Positions 7,751-9,264 of a DNA stretch of 9,264 nucleotides are shown here, piece by piece. Position numbers and translations under genes: made by a program. Under the pieces are notes generated by a model. The model was not told the origin of the DNA, made no database searches, and saw only the letters and a program-made list of their open reading frames with translations. Positions within the stretch are counted from its first letter, which is position 1. Each line of letters begins with the position of its first letter. This stretch comes from Lachnospiraceae bacterium (GTDB taxonomy: Bacteria; Bacillota_A; Clostridia; Lachnospirales; Lachnospiraceae): NCBI GenBank assembly GCA_017620975.1, contig JAGAUD010000033.1:1-9264 (forward strand), read 5' to 3'.

Positions 7751-9264
7751 TTATAATTCCACCGGACTAAAGACCCCAAACGGTATCTCTCCCACAGCCG
7801 CCCGCACAAATGCCTTGACGCTGGGTGAAAGCATAGAATACGCGTTCACATAAGTAAGCGCTCTCTCAAAGTACTGATTGCCAAAGTAAGGTGACCCGAA
7901 GGAAACAATAATGGACTTGTCGATTCCGTGTTTCAGATAAGAAGACACCTTCTTCGCCTCTGAAGAATGGAAATCCAAGAATCCAATAGGCCGGAACGGT
8001 CTGGAGAACAATGCATAGATTACCAGATCATTCTCGTCAATCTCTGCATCTGTCGCGCCATCCTTCAAGTAACTCACCTCAAATCCCTTGCCGCGCAGTT
8101 CCTCGCAAAGAAGCTCTGCTTCCTCAAATGCCGGCAGATGATGGGTGATTGGAACGATTGCGAGCTTTTTCGTCTTTTCCGGTGATAAGGGGAAGAAGTT
8201 GCCCTTATCGCGGATCAGGGTAACGGAATGCTCTGCTGATTCCTGCTGTGTCTTTTTCACGAATTGCTTATCCTGATCAGACAAAAGAATCGCATGGTTA
8301 TCTCGATCAAACATACCAAGCTTCTCTTTCATCTCCAGGACACGTGATACGGCGTCGTCCAGCTGTTCCATAGAAATATAACCGTTTTCCACAGCCTCTG
8401 TCATGTTCTTCACATAATGCTTGGTAGGCCACAGCATCATATCACAGCCTGCCTTAAAGCTTTCAATCTCCGCTCTCTGCTTGTCATACCAGCCGCTGAA
8501 GCCGCCCATGCCAAGGGCATCGGTTACCACTACACCCTTAAATCCCATTTCTTTCTTTAACAGATTGGTGGTCAGCTCGTGAGACAAGGTTGCCGGAAGC
8601 TTCATGCCATTTTCAAAAATCTCCTTCTGGTAAGCAGGAAGCGTGATATGACCTGCCATGATGGAGTAAACACCGTCGTCAATGAGCTCCTGGAAGACTC
8701 TTCCGGACATCTTTTTCCAATCTTCAAAGCTTAAAGTATTGTTGGTAGTCACAATATGCTGGTCACGGTAGTCCAGGCCGTCACCCGGGAAATGCTTGGC
8801 ACAGGCTGCCAGACCATTCTCCTGCATACCGCGGATTACCTGTTTCAACAATTTAATGGCAACATCAGGATTGTCGCTGATACCACGCACATTCACTAAC
8901 GGATTGCGTTTATTGATGTTCAGATCAGAAACCGGTGATAAGGACCAGTTAGCACCTACGCTGCGCGCTTCAAGAGCAGTGGCTTTTCCGTAATTGTACG
9001 CTATTTCCTCACAGTTGGTCGCGCCCAGTCCCATCAGATAAGGAAGCGGTGTCAGGCCTTTGAGCATGCTGCCGCATCCGTTTTCAAAGTCTGAGGTAAT
9101 CAGGATTGGAATCTTGGCATTATCTATGTACTGTGCCAGAGTAGCTCTGGCGCAATCGATCCCCATTTCATCTGCTTCCGTGATGATCTCTCCAAAGAAA
9201 AAGGCAGCGCCGATCTGGTCGGATACGAACTTGTCCTTATTCACTCTGATCACTACAGTCTGCA
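7751..9264 (-). CDS. Glycoside hydrolase family 3 enzyme, NagZ-like beta-N-acetylhexosaminidase (5' end outside window)
   Basis: Likely hydrolyses beta-linked N-acetylglucosamine from peptidoglycan fragments or glycans. Numbers count from the GTG at 9253, which is probably internal: the frame stays open to the window edge, no ribosome site precedes it, and the usual N-terminal start of the barrel is missing. ITSDFENGCG and SVGANWSLSPVSDLN are typical of the GH3 barrel. KHFPGDG (153-159) is followed by D164-x-H166, the Asp-His acid/base dyad arrangement of NagZ-type GH3 enzymes. The nucleophile is Asp245 in VVVTDALGMGG. AGCDMMLWP and the helix ending RVLEMKEKLGMF close the barrel near 315, and a second alpha/beta domain runs to the end (about 330-500), as in two-domain Firmicutes NagZ. 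The family more often has PGH where this protein has PGD. Whether it is secreted cannot be judged. GH3 membership is secure; the substrate could instead be another beta-glycoside. Confidence 0.88.
   Translation of the reverse strand, partial: QTVVIRVNKDKFVSDQIGAAFFFGEIITEADEMGIDCARATLAQYIDNAKIPILITSDFENGCGSMLKGLTPLPYLMGLGATNCEEIAYNYGKATALEARSVGANWSLSPVSDLNINKRNPLVNVRGISDNPDVAIKLLKQVIRGMQENGLAACAKHFPGDGLDYRDQHIVTTNNTLSFEDWKKMSGRVFQELIDDGVYSIMAGHITLPAYQKEIFENGMKLPATLSHELTTNLLKKEMGFKGVVVTDALGMGGFSGWYDKQRAEIESFKAGCDMMLWPTKHYVKNMTEAVENGYISMEQLDDAVSRVLEMKEKLGMFDRDNHAILLSDQDKQFVKKTQQESAEHSVTLIRDKGNFFPLSPEKTKKLAIVPITHHLPAFEEAELLCEELRGKGFEVSYLKDGATDAEIDENDLVIYALFSRPFRPIGFLDFHSSEAKKVSSYLKHGIDKSIIVSFGSPYFGNQYFERALTYVNAYSMLSPSVKAFVRAAVGEIPFGVFSPVEL

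Noticed and set aside
1..9264. CRISPR array, tRNA or rRNA genes
   Set aside because: No regularly spaced direct repeats and no tRNA cloverleaf or rRNA-like sequence were seen on either strand.

Overview
The window looks like a chromosomal segment of a Lachnospiraceae-type Firmicute (Clostridia), probably a gut anaerobe. This rests on recognised protein families, not on a search. The glutamate synthase subunits have the clostridial form. The left edge carries a remnant of the 'MKKFNTTG' AAA-ATPase-like/DUF1703 family that is multicopy in Lachnospiraceae. The IS remnant belongs to a Firmicutes IS91-like transposase lineage. All intact coding sequence is on the minus strand.

Layout from left to right. 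Positions 1-365 hold the 5' part of a broken AAA-ATPase-like gene, cut by the window edge. Its upstream region (366-499) has a plausible promoter and a perfect 20-bp inverted repeat that may also terminate glt transcription. Positions 500-6584 are the core of the window, the two-gene operon gltB-gltD transcribed right to left (gltB first, gltD about 37 nt downstream). Together they encode NADPH-type glutamate synthase (GOGAT), which with glutamine synthetase forms the main ammonium-assimilation route. Upstream of gltB (6585-6753) lie a strong ribosome binding site, a long leader, a terminator-like hairpin and a good sigma-A-type promoter. The promoter is placed so that the hairpin would form at the very 5' end of the transcript.

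Positions about 6870-7672 hold gene remnants: the last 43 codons of an alpha/beta hydrolase (minus strand) abutting an N-terminally truncated, internally deleted and frameshifted IS91-family transposase (plus strand). A bidirectional terminator (7691-7747) separates this debris from a glycoside hydrolase family 3 gene (7751 to the right edge, minus strand). That gene resembles NagZ-type beta-N-acetylhexosaminidases and its 5' end lies outside the window.

No convincing new multi-gene system is visible. The observations most worth following up are the hairpin at the predicted glt transcription start, the perfect palindrome overlapping a promoter downstream of gltD, and three unlabelled gene remnants.
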